Source: JAGPCK01 sp041675505 (GTDB lineage Bacteria > Bacteroidota > Bacteroidia > UKL13-3). From it: a DNA stretch of 64,000 nt. Position 1 is the stretch's first letter, and the number at the start of each line of letters is the position of its first letter. The stretch is taken from positions 62,001 through 126,000 of the forward strand of contig JBAYTR010000003.1 in the NCBI GenBank assembly GCA_041675505.1. The letters run 5' to 3'. Both the position numbers and the translations under genes were made by a program. Below the pieces are notes generated by a model. That model saw only the letters and a program-made list of their open reading frames with translations, was not told the origin of the DNA and did not search any database. Positions 1-9,100 of this stretch are shown here, piece by piece.

Positions 1-1
1 A

Positions 2-466
2 AATCTGCTTATTATTGCCTACGAGGACTTTAAGCATAGGTCAGTAAGGTTGATTTGGCTCATCACCCTGCTTTTTTTTACATTTTTCAATTGGGTGTCA
101 GCCAGTGGTGATTATTATCAGGTACTCTTTAATATTCTGTTCGTTTGTATTCAATTAATCGTGGTCACGTTATATTTCAATAAGGTAAAGAAGGAGAAAA
201 TTGTTTTTGACAATATTATCGGTTGGGGTGATATATTTATACTCTTAATTTTTACACTTGCGTTCAATTTTCAAAACTTTGTTATTTTCTTGAATCTGGC
301 ATTTGCATTAGCGTTATCAGCTCATTTATTCTTTCAACGTATTACATCTAAGTATGGCAAAACTGTTCCACTAGCTGCATACCTTGCAATGACCCATTTT
401 GTGGTGATTGTGTTGGTCCTTTCCAAGGGATTTACTGTTCAGTACTTTTATAATTCGGGTTTTTAA
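2..466 (+). CDS. Prepilin peptidase (A24-like), 5'-truncated by the window edge
   Basis: The frame is open from the first bases of the window, so the true start lies to the left. A TTG at 50 could be read as a start, but it would cut off a motif. The visible part begins with YEDFKHRSVR, which fits the first catalytic Asp region of aspartic prepilin peptidases. Later comes GWGD, which matches the GxGD motif carrying the second catalytic Asp. The rest is strongly hydrophobic with several membrane spans, as expected for the inner-membrane enzyme that cleaves and methylates pseudopilins. It ends 7 nt before the GspE-like gene, so it belongs to the same operon. The family call rests on the two Asp motifs plus context. 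The zinc-binding N-terminal domain of long PilD enzymes cannot be seen here. Confidence 0.7.
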   Translation, partial: NLLIIAYEDFKHRSVRLIWLITLLFFTFFNWVSASGDYYQVLFNILFVCIQLIVVTLYFNKVKKEKIVFDNIIGWGDIFILLIFTLAFNFQNFVIFLNLAFALALSAHLFFQRITSKYGKTVPLAAYLAMTHFVVIVLVLSKGFTVQYFYNSGF

Positions 467-473
467 TGATAAG

Positions 474-1889
474 ATGAACATTAATCCTCAGCATATTTCG
501 AGTATTTCTCCTCAGCAGGCCTGGTTTTACAGAATTGTTCCCAAGGATGTTGGAACTAACGAAATGATATTTTATACAGATAATGAAGGCTTATCCGGTA
601 TTCAGAAGGATGAGTTAGAATTTGTATTGGGTTGTAAGATAGGAATACAGCAAATTGATAAAAACAAAGTTGAAGAATTTTTAACAAAGTTTTATCCGAG
701 AGTGAATGAAGAAGAGACCCTTAGTAAGAACGTGGTGAATATTTTACCGGATTCTGAAAAGTTTCTTCCCTTTCTAATCTCTGAGGCAAAGTTATTAAAC
801 AGCAGTGACATTCATATTGAGGTGTATTATGAGAAGGCGAGAATAAGGTTCAGAATAGACGGACTTATGCTGGAACGGTATCTTTTAGATAAAGAGAAAT
901 ATCCGGCACTTGTCAATAAGGTTAAAATTATGTCCAATCTTGATATTGCAGAAAAAAGATTGCCGCAAGACGGACGTATTATTTTTCAGGATGAAACAAG
1001 CAAAGTTGATATAAGGGTATCTGTATTGCCAACATTATATGGGGAGAAGATTGTACTCAGACTTCTTGGTACAAATGCAGCGCATATAGACATTAATCAG
1101 CTGGGTTTCGGAACGGAAGATATTGCCAGATACAAAAAAGGTATTCAAAAGCCTCACGGGATAGTATTAATAAGCGGTCCGACAGGTTCTGGAAAAACTA
1201 CTACATTGTATGCAACACTTAATCTTCTGAATAATAACACAAGGAATATTGTTACAATTGAGGATCCGATTGAGTATACACTTGAAGGGGTAAATCAAGT
1301 ACAGGTAAAAGAAAATATAGGACTTACTTTCGCTGCGGGTCTGAGGACATTTCTCAGGCAGGATCCAGACATCATTATGTTAGGAGAAATAAGAGATCAA
1401 GAAACTGCTGCTATGGCCATACGTGCCTCGCTAACAGGCCATCTTGTGCTTTCTACAATTCACACCAACTCGGCCTGGAGTACATTCACCAGATTATCTG
1501 ATATGGGAATTGCACCTTATCTTATAGCTGAAACTGTTAACATTAGTGTGGCACAGCGGCTGATCAGATTATTATGCCATCAATGCAAGAAAGAAGTTGA
1601 AACAGAAAAAGAGTCAAATGACGCTTTGCCTGCCGATAAAAGACTAAACACACATTTTGTCCCTATTGGATGTCCCTATTGCAATTTTACAGGATACAAA
1701 GGAAGACAGGCATTATACGAACTTATATTGGTAGATAGCACTATTGCTGATTTAATCAAAAAAAGAGAAGCGGATATATCCGGGTACTACTCATCATTGA
1801 AAATTAATACACTTCAGGATAATGCGTATAGGGTTTATGCGAAAGGGGAAACAAGTTTGACTGAGATTTATCCAATACTAATATCATAG
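474..1889 (+). CDS. gspE: GspE/PilB-type secretion or pilus assembly ATPase
   Basis: This 471-residue cytoplasmic hexameric ATPase is predicted to power pseudopilus or pilus assembly. Visible motifs are Walker A GPTGSGKTTT near residue 235, the Asp box around TIEDPIEY, Walker B in DIIMLGEIRD, the His box with STIHTNSA, and two CxxC pairs (CHQC near 368 and CPYC near 400) that form the zinc finger typical of GspE and PilB. ATG 474 is preferred over the upstream GTG at 408, which would overlap the peptidase gene. The N-terminal domain is short compared with PilB. It follows the peptidase by 7 nt and precedes the secretin by 4 nt, consistent with one operon. Whether it serves a T2SS or a type IV pilus cannot be settled from this gene alone. 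Confidence 0.93.
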   Translation: MNINPQHISSISPQQAWFYRIVPKDVGTNEMIFYTDNEGLSGIQKDELEFVLGCKIGIQQIDKNKVEEFLTKFYPRVNEEETLSKNVVNILPDSEKFLPFLISEAKLLNSSDIHIEVYYEKARIRFRIDGLMLERYLLDKEKYPALVNKVKIMSNLDIAEKRLPQDGRIIFQDETSKVDIRVSVLPTLYGEKIVLRLLGTNAAHIDINQLGFGTEDIARYKKGIQKPHGIVLISGPTGSGKTTTLYATLNLLNNNTRNIVTIEDPIEYTLEGVNQVQVKENIGLTFAAGLRTFLRQDPDIIMLGEIRDQETAAMAIRASLTGHLVLSTIHTNSAWSTFTRLSDMGIAPYLIAETVNISVAQRLIRLLCHQCKKEVETEKESNDALPADKRLNTHFVPIGCPYCNFTGYKGRQALYELILVDSTIADLIKKREADISGYYSSLKINTLQDNAYRVYAKGETSLTEIYPILIS

Positions 1890-1893
1890 TAAC

Positions 1894-3813
1894 ATGACTT
1901 TACATCTGTCTATATCATCGATAATGTTAATATTTTTTCTACTTATTTTCCCTGTTCGGGTAAATGCTCAGGTAGAAAATGACCGGATAGCAAAAATTGA
2001 AAAACAACTTCAGCAAATTGCTGAGACCAGCGAAACAGGACTAAAATCGAAAGTTGACCTATCAGTTTCTTCAGTTCCCATTCAGGAATTTATTCGAAGT
2101 ATTGCATTGGCAAATCAGGTAAATATTAATGTTGATCCCAATCTTAATGCACGTATTACAAGCAATTTTTCAAACGAGTCTGTCTTAAATATATTAGTGT
2201 ATTTGTGCAAACAATATGATCTTGATATAGAAATCTTCGGAACAATTATTTCGTTAGTAAAATACAAAAGCAGAATTACAAATGACGGTTACCCACCGGT
2301 TAATGCCAGAATCTCATATGCAGCGTATAATGATTTAATCAGTTTTGACCTTAAGCAGGATACTTTGATAAATGTTGTAAAAAGGATTACAGGATTAACC
2401 GGTAAAAATATTGTGCTTTCTCCAGGTCTTTCATTGCAGGTAGTGAGCGGATTTATACAGAAGGCTTCTTTGGAAGCGGCTTTGGATAAGTTGTGTTTTG
2501 CTAATGATTTGAGACTCATGAAAACAGAAGACAATTTTTTTTTAATAGAAAAAAGAGTTCTTCCGGCTGATCAAGCTGTAAGTAATAAGGCTTCAAATCT
2601 TCAGTTTCATCAGGGAGCAATACCAATAAAGACAGATATTGATACATTAACTAAACAGTACCTTATTTCGTTTGAAGCTAATAATGTCACAATCTCAGAT
2701 ATCATAAAGGAACTGTCAAAAAAGCTTAAGATAAACTACTTTCTTTTTTCTGAAATAAAAGGGACTTGTACTTTATCCGTAAAACTATTAAGTCTTGACA
2801 ACGTGCTGAAAATGCTGTTTAAAGGCACGGATTATACTTTTTCAAAAGAAAACAATGTATATCTTATTGGAGAAAGGAAAATGGAGGGACTCAGGGTAAC
2901 CAAAGTCATCCAATTGCAATTCAGATCAGTTGATGTGCTGGCCGAAAATATACCGGCAGACATAAGAAAAGATATTGAAATTAAAGTATTTCCTGAATTG
3001 AACAGCATTATTGTTTCAGGTTCGGGGCCTGCCATAAGTGAACTCGAAACTTTTATTAAAACAATGGATAGAACAGTTCCTCTTATCATGATTGAGGTAA
3101 TTGTACTGGATGTTAATAAAACACGTACTGTATCTACAGGTATTACAGCAGGCAAAGCAGATAGTGTTGCCACTGGCGGAACACTACTGCCGGGTGTAAA
3201 TTATACTCTTAATGCAGGAAGTTTGAATAATATTTTAAATTCATTGAACGGTAATAGCATTGTTAATTTGGGTAGGGTTACTCCTGATTTTTATTTGAGT
3301 TTAAAAGCACTTGAAGATAGAAAAAACATTAAGATCAGATCTACTCCCAAGTTATCTACATTAAATGGTCATGAGGCTTCTCTGAGGATAGGACAGACTC
3401 AGTATTATCTTATAGAGACCCAAAATGTAACAGGTTCTTTAAATCCACAAACCATAGTTACAAGGCAATGGAATCCGGTTAAAGCAGACCTGTCTATAAC
3501 CATTAATCCGGTTGTATCAGGTGATGAGCAAGTAACACTAAAGGTAGATGTTGAGTTTTCGAATTTTACAACCGTGCCCAGCCAGAATGCACCGCCAGGA
3601 GTTGCTACAAGACAGTTTAAGTCTCTGATTCGTGTGCGCAATGAGGAGATGGTTATTTTAGGCGGGCTTGAGGAAACTGAGAAAAGTGAGACGGGATCAG
3701 GTGTTCCTTTTCTGTCAAGGATTCCCGTACTAAAGTGGTTTTTTAGTCAGAAGTCAAAGACTGACAGGGACTCTAAGCTAGTGGTTATTATTAAACCCAG
3801 AATTGTTAATTGA
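1894..3813 (+). CDS. gspD: GspD/PilQ-family secretin
   Basis: This 639-residue protein is predicted to form the outer-membrane secretin channel. An N-terminal hydrophobic signal peptide ends near VNAQ (about residue 26). It is followed by several N-type (STN/secretin_N-like) subdomains, and the C-terminal third has the secretin core: a conserved beta-rich block leading to VPFLSRIPVLKWFF and the closing KLVVIIKPRIVN, typical of the secretin end. Length is normal for GspD. Its gene overlaps the next one by 11 nt, suggesting translational coupling. No pilotin or S-domain is evident. The neighbours (ATPase, GspL/M/C-like) make this the outer-membrane partner of a T2SS-like machine. Such systems are known in some Bacteroidota, such as Cytophaga hutchinsonii. 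Confidence 0.9.
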   Translation: MTLHLSISSIMLIFFLLIFPVRVNAQVENDRIAKIEKQLQQIAETSETGLKSKVDLSVSSVPIQEFIRSIALANQVNINVDPNLNARITSNFSNESVLNILVYLCKQYDLDIEIFGTIISLVKYKSRITNDGYPPVNARISYAAYNDLISFDLKQDTLINVVKRITGLTGKNIVLSPGLSLQVVSGFIQKASLEAALDKLCFANDLRLMKTEDNFFLIEKRVLPADQAVSNKASNLQFHQGAIPIKTDIDTLTKQYLISFEANNVTISDIIKELSKKLKINYFLFSEIKGTCTLSVKLLSLDNVLKMLFKGTDYTFSKENNVYLIGERKMEGLRVTKVIQLQFRSVDVLAENIPADIRKDIEIKVFPELNSIIVSGSGPAISELETFIKTMDRTVPLIMIEVIVLDVNKTRTVSTGITAGKADSVATGGTLLPGVNYTLNAGSLNNILNSLNGNSIVNLGRVTPDFYLSLKALEDRKNIKIRSTPKLSTLNGHEASLRIGQTQYYLIETQNVTGSLNPQTIVTRQWNPVKADLSITINPVVSGDEQVTLKVDVEFSNFTTVPSQNAPPGVATRQFKSLIRVRNEEMVILGGLEETEKSETGSGVPFLSRIPVLKWFFSQKSKTDRDSKLVVIIKPRIVN

Positions 3814-4984
3814 TATTAAATTGAATAATAAGGTAAATATTCTTCATATCAATTATATATCTGCAGATGAGATAAAATACTATCTATGTAATGCGGTTAA
3901 TTATAGAGGTGAAATTAAACAGACAGGAGATATAATTGAAATGGATGGACTGAGTCAACTCTCTGACTCAGATTCCACGCCCTTTATAATTAATTTTTCA
4001 GGTAAGATTGTGCTCTTTAAAGCATTGGGCATTCGGAATGATAGCGCTAAAGACGTAGATAATGCTTTACAGAAAATAGTACCCGGTATTGATGTTAATG
4101 AATTTTTTGTTCAACAACTTGTCGACAAAGAGAACAATTGGTTTGTTTCCTTAGTGAGGAGAAAATACATTTCTGATATTTTAATGAAGCTTAAGTCTAT
4201 TAATATTTTAGTAGTAGGAATCTCACTGGGGCCAATGGATTTACTTCAGGTATTTTTAGAAAAATTCTCTGATACAACTAAAGCATTTGAAGGAAGTTAC
4301 TATTCCTTTCACTCAGTTAATGGCATATTTAGCAGAGTAGAGCAAAACACCAACCAGAATAAAGAAGACGACTTGTTTATTGGGCACCTGTATTACACCG
4401 CATATGCCTGGTTCAATTTTACAAAGTCGCCTGACATGCATGAATTGAAGGTAAATCAACAGGCTTTCAGGTTTACATATTATACTAAGAAAGTGCTTGT
4501 GCTTTTCCTTATAATTTGGTTTGTCATTCTAGTATTGAATTTTGTCACATTTAAAATCACATGGGATAAGAATATTCTATACAAATCTGAATTAAGTTCA
4601 AAGAACGAAATTATCCAACAATTGGATAGCATTAAAGCGAGGGCTCGAGATAATGAGGCTCTATTGAAAAGGATGAATGTACAAAATAAGACCCGATATG
4701 CATATTTAAGTGACAGGATTGGGCAAACATTACTGAGGAATATTACACTGACTGAGATTAATATTTTCCCATTCAGCAAGGATAATGACACAACTTTTTT
4801 TAATACATCACAAATCCTGATTTCTGGTAAAACAAATGATATTAATAATATTAATAAATGGATCAATATCTTAAAGGAGGAAGAGTGGATTTCTGAAATT
4901 AGTTTATCCGGCTACGATAAAGTTAGCAGAAATGAAACAGGATTTTTTAGTTTACAGTTAACGGTTAACTATGAGATGAAATGA
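3803..4984 (+). CDS. GspL-like (PilM-PilN fused) inner-membrane assembly protein
   Basis: About 393 residues. The first 225 look like a soluble actin-like/PilM-type cytoplasmic domain. A single strong membrane segment follows (about residues 229-249, KVLVLFLIIWFVILVLNFV), then a short charged coiled-coil-like stretch and a C-terminal periplasmic domain with the ferredoxin-like pattern of PilN/GspL. This order matches GspL, the inner-membrane anchor that recruits the GspE ATPase. The start is uncertain: the frame opens with TTG at 3803 inside the secretin end, another TTG is at 3821, and no good ATG exists nearby. It ends with an ATGA overlap with the next gene. Sequence divergence is high, so the assignment rests on topology and operon position. 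Confidence 0.65.
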   Translation: MLIDIKLNNKVNILHINYISADEIKYYLCNAVNYRGEIKQTGDIIEMDGLSQLSDSDSTPFIINFSGKIVLFKALGIRNDSAKDVDNALQKIVPGIDVNEFFVQQLVDKENNWFVSLVRRKYISDILMKLKSINILVVGISLGPMDLLQVFLEKFSDTTKAFEGSYYSFHSVNGIFSRVEQNTNQNKEDDLFIGHLYYTAYAWFNFTKSPDMHELKVNQQAFRFTYYTKKVLVLFLIIWFVILVLNFVTFKITWDKNILYKSELSSKNEIIQQLDSIKARARDNEALLKRMNVQNKTRYAYLSDRIGQTLLRNITLTEINIFPFSKDNDTTFFNTSQILISGKTNDINNINKWINILKEEEWISEISLSGYDKVSRNETGFFSLQLTVNYEMK

Positions 4985-5511
4985 GAATAGTTCAGTATTT
5001 TAACAACCGTAATAGATTTATTTTATTGATATTTTGTCTTGTGATGTCTTCCTTTTTTTTGTATTCCATGTCAATTGAAAAGACCATTCACTTGATTTTT
5101 GAAAACAAATTGCTTTACAACAAGATGCAACTCTATCAAAAATCCGTTTCGGTGCAGCCATCTAATCAAAAGATAATCGGAAATGATAGTAAGCACACCC
5201 GCTCTTTATTGGATAAATCAGGGCATTTAAGTGTTATTGATTTCATTTCATCTTCAACTCATATGTATAATCTTTCTTTAAGGAAATTACCACATCCTAT
5301 ATTATCTTTAAACAAAGATTTGAAAATTGAGACAATTGAATTTACGATAGAAGGGGGCTACGTAAACCTTGTTAGATTTATTAATCATCTTGAAAAGACA
5401 AGTGGCTTAGGAAATATTAGTTCTGTACGCTATTTTATTAATAAGGATATTACTACGAGAAAGGATTATTTGTGTTGCACAATTTATTTGCAACTTATAT
5501 ATTCTTCCTGA
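4981..5511 (+). CDS. GspM/PilO-like inner-membrane protein
   Basis: A 176-residue protein whose start ATG overlaps the preceding stop (ATGA). One N-terminal membrane helix (about residues 12-30, FILLIFCLVMSSFFLYSM) is followed by a short helical linker and a periplasmic domain containing FTIEGGYVNLVRFINHLEK. That block is the kind of GxYxxLxxFLxxLE element seen in PilO and GspM. It would pair with the GspL-like product to form the inner-membrane platform. It was assigned by topology, this motif and gene order. Confidence 0.65.
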   Translation: MRIVQYFNNRNRFILLIFCLVMSSFFLYSMSIEKTIHLIFENKLLYNKMQLYQKSVSVQPSNQKIIGNDSKHTRSLLDKSGHLSVIDFISSSTHMYNLSLRKLPHPILSLNKDLKIETIEFTIEGGYVNLVRFINHLEKTSGLGNISSVRYFINKDITTRKDYLCCTIYLQLIYSS

Positions 5512-5572
5512 CGACCATTCTGCCACAGTGTGATTTATTCTTTTAAGACAGTATTGTATAAAGAAATTAAAT

Positions 5573-6070
5573 ATGTCAAGAATCTCTTCAATTAAGATAT
5601 TTTTATTGTCAGCTGTAACCTTGCTTTGGGGGTATATTTTTTATTTAATCTATGTTGAATTTTTTAAGGGCAGTAGTGCAGGTAACAAAAAGGGTAATAA
5701 TTTTCAAGAGAGGGTAAAGAATAAAATCAACATCCCGTCAACCGGTAGCGAATTGCAACTGAATTATGAAGACCCTTTTCTCAAAAGAGAAAAAGCGTTG
5801 CTACATGATGATAGGAAATCAGGCAACGCTCTTCTGCGAGTGAATCCCGCAGCACAAGAGCCACATTCTGTCGCCAAGGCTCCTGATATACTTTATCAGG
5901 GGTGTATTATTTCTAACGGTATAAATCAAAAGTGGGGAATTTTTTATTGGAACTCTATAACTCATACACTTGTTGAGCGGGATACACTTGCTGGGTATCT
6001 GATTTTGAAAATTTATAAAGATTCCGCTTTGGTAAGACGTGATGGCAAGAATTATATAATAAGAAAGTAA
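5573..6070 (+). CDS. PilP/GspC-like inner-membrane-anchored periplasmic protein
   Basis: A 165-residue protein with an N-terminal membrane helix (about residues 8-29), a polar linker, then YEDPFLKRE and a small beta-rich C-terminal domain (LYQGCIISNGINQKWGIF onward). The DPF motif followed by a compact beta domain is the hallmark of PilP and the HR domain of GspC, which link the inner-membrane platform to the secretin. It is the last gene of the visible operon, 61 nt after the GspM-like gene, and a hairpin terminator follows its stop. Family membership is inferred from motif, topology and place. Confidence 0.6.
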   Translation: MSRISSIKIFLLSAVTLLWGYIFYLIYVEFFKGSSAGNKKGNNFQERVKNKINIPSTGSELQLNYEDPFLKREKALLHDDRKSGNALLRVNPAAQEPHSVAKAPDILYQGCIISNGINQKWGIFYWNSITHTLVERDTLAGYLILKIYKDSALVRRDGKNYIIRK

Positions 6071-6076
6071 TAAGCA

Positions 6077-6106
6077 CAATCAATCTCAAGTGAGGATGAT
6101 TGTTTT
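6077..6106 (+). terminator. Intrinsic terminator after the secretion operon
   Basis: A 12-bp imperfect inverted repeat (6077-6088 with 6091-6102, two mismatches) is followed by TTTT. It lies 7 nt after the PilP/GspC-like stop and before the stop of the convergent cargo gene, so it probably separates the two convergent units. Confidence 0.6.
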
Positions 6107-6112
6107 GATTAT

Positions 6113-9100
6113 TTATTGAACAACAATTTTCTTTACCAAGATACCCGCCTGAGAGTGAATTTCAATAAAATACACGCCTTTGGGTAGGTATGGACCAAGG
6201 TTAAATGACTTAGAAGAGTCCAGAGTGGTGTAATAGCCTACTTCCCGTCCGATGACATCTGTAACAAAAATTCTTTTTTCACCCTGAAGTGTTCTGAAAT
6301 CTATGGTGAAGTTACCTCTGTTTGGGTTAGGATATATTTTTATCACACCATCGTTAAAGAAGAGTACCTCAAAATCCTGCGATGTGTTTTTGCATCCGTT
6401 GGTACTATCCACAGTTACTGCATACGTACCATTTTGTGAGATGGGTAAATGCTGCCTGTTTGAGAAGCGGATGGGAATGCCGTCTAAGTACCATTGATAT
6501 TTATATGCAGGAGTGCAGGATATGGTAGTATGACTTACAGAAGTAATCCGCGGAGTAGAAGGGTTAGGCAGTATACGTACCAGTACGTCATCCGTATCAG
6601 TACAGTTGTTCTCATCGGCTACGGATAATCTTACAAGATATGTTCCAGTGTCTGAGTATTGCTTTATAAAAGAACTATTAGTTTGAAGATTTCCATCACC
6701 CAAATTCCACATCCTGCTATGTTTTGATGAGGCATACGTGCTATCAGTAAAAATGTAAGAGTGATTGAGGTAACATTGAATAGTATCGTTTACGTCAATA
6801 CGGGCCATGGGTTGTTGGAATACATTCATTAATGAAAGCAAGCTATCCTTGCACCCCTTATCAGATATAGTAATTAGCTTAAGCAGATATTTACCGGGAT
6901 TGTTATAATGATGGGTTGCAAACAGAGAAGTATCCGTTTCCCCATCGCCAAAATCCCACACCCTGGAGTAATAACCAATCTGGATTCTTGATGTATCTAA
7001 AAAATAGAAGCTGTTATTTTTGTCACATTGTTCTGCCGAAGTGGTGGAAGTAAATCCGATGTTTGTTTGTGGAAACACATCTACAGCGCTTTCAAATGTA
7101 TCAACACAGTTTTTATCAGATGTTACAACCATAGTTATAAGAAAGGAACCATGTTGAGCAAAGCTCTTATTAAATATGGTTCCGCTTCCGGATGTGTTAT
7201 CCCCCGCATACCATACTTGTGACAATGAGCCCGAAGATATGTAGGAGGAGTCTGTAAAAATGAATCTGTTATCTCTCAGACAACTGGTCAACGAATTTGC
7301 TGTAAATTTTGCAGAAGGTTGAGGAAACACATCAATCTGTTTTTTTGCAGAATCCGAGCAGCCTTTTTCGCTTTGAATATGAAGGCTTATCATATAGGAA
7401 CCTGACCGGGAATAAGATTTACTTACCTGAATACTTTGTGCAGTAGTGGAGTCTCCAAAGTCCCATCTTCTTGATAGTGTTCCGGCAGATATAGAAGAGG
7501 TGTCTGAGAAAATAAATACATTTTCTTGCAGGCAATGTTTCAGCATATTTTCATTGAATCCGGCAACGGGGGTTGGGAATGGTAGCACAGTAATATTCTT
7601 TTGAACGGTATCCTTACAGCCAAAATTAGTTGTTGTGATTTGTGTTACAGTATAATTCCCCGGCAGGTAGGAAATAGATATAGAATCTGCAGTGAATGTG
7701 TTACCGTTGCCTGTTTGCCAAAGTATGCTGAAACTTCCCGTATCTATTTTCGAAGTATCAATAAAAATAAAGTTGTTTCGAAGGCATTGGGTTGAGTGAT
7801 TGATACTAAAACCTGCTTTTGTTTGGGGGTAAATTTTCACTGTTCTGATGGAGGAGTCGGCACACCCGTTTTTGGTAAATGTCTTTAATTTCACACTGTA
7901 AGTTCCGAACCCATTGAACTGTCTGTTGATTATACTGTCTTGAAGCAATATGCCGTCACTAAACTCCCATATCCGGCCCATACTATCCTGAGCCGGTGCA
8001 TAGGTTGTATCTGTAAATGTAAGTGCTTTAGCCTGGCATGATGATAATCCGTTGTCCAGATAACCTGCATGAGGCTGATAAAAAGGAGGAGGAAGATTCA
8101 AGTGCAGCACTGAGCTATCAACACACCCCTTATCAGAGGTAGTGATTAATTTTACCGAGTAGCTTCCTTCGGCCACATATTTTTTTGACACTATGGCTGT
8201 GTCGGTACCTGTTGTATCATTAAATTCCCATAAAATGGTATAGCTGCCGGTTTCTATTTTTGATGTATCAGAGAAAAGGAATTCATGGCTGCCGCAGGAG
8301 GATGTTTTGGTGCTGTTAAACCCTACTACTGCAGAGGGATGTACAGTTAATGTTTTAACTGTAGAGTCAGTACAGTTATTGTTGGATTTTACCAGTAGTT
8401 TTATTTCATAAGAGCCAGTAGATGAAAAGGTCTTACTAAAAGAAGGTGAAGTGGCGGTATCTCCCAGGCTTGAAATCCATGTTCTGGTTAGGGTACCGTT
8501 CAGAAGGGAAGAGGTGTCGGTACATATTAAAAGGTTATCTCTTAAGCATTGAACTAACTGATTGGTCTGATAACCGGCTTTTGGTTTAGGGTATATTTGT
8601 AGTGGTAAAAAAGATGTGTCAATACAGGTACTGCCACTGTCAAATCTGATAACCCGGTAAGTACCCGCAGCATTTAACGGTATATTTTTGATGCGCAGTG
8701 TTTGAGCAATGGTATCAAGTCCGTTGGGGCCTGTCCAGCGGTATTTGCAACCACCTGCAGTACCCGATGGCGATGGTGTGAATACCGCTTCACTTCCTTC
8801 ACAAACCGAACTATTGGCTGATAACGTAAAAACATGAGAACAATCACTCAGTTTTAATAAGAAGGCATTTGCTTCTCCAAGTAATGTGGTTCTGAAAGCA
8901 CCGGGTGTAGCAATATTAGTAGAAGAATACGTTGTACCTAGAAACACTGCCCCTCCCACATGGTCACATGCACCTTCATATATGAAGTCGATATCAGGCC
9001 CTCCGTAATAGGTTGCCATCTTTAATACACCTGCGGAATCAAATCGGGCTATAAATCCGTCACTTTCTCCGCCATATGAGCTTTGGATGGCATTGGGGGT

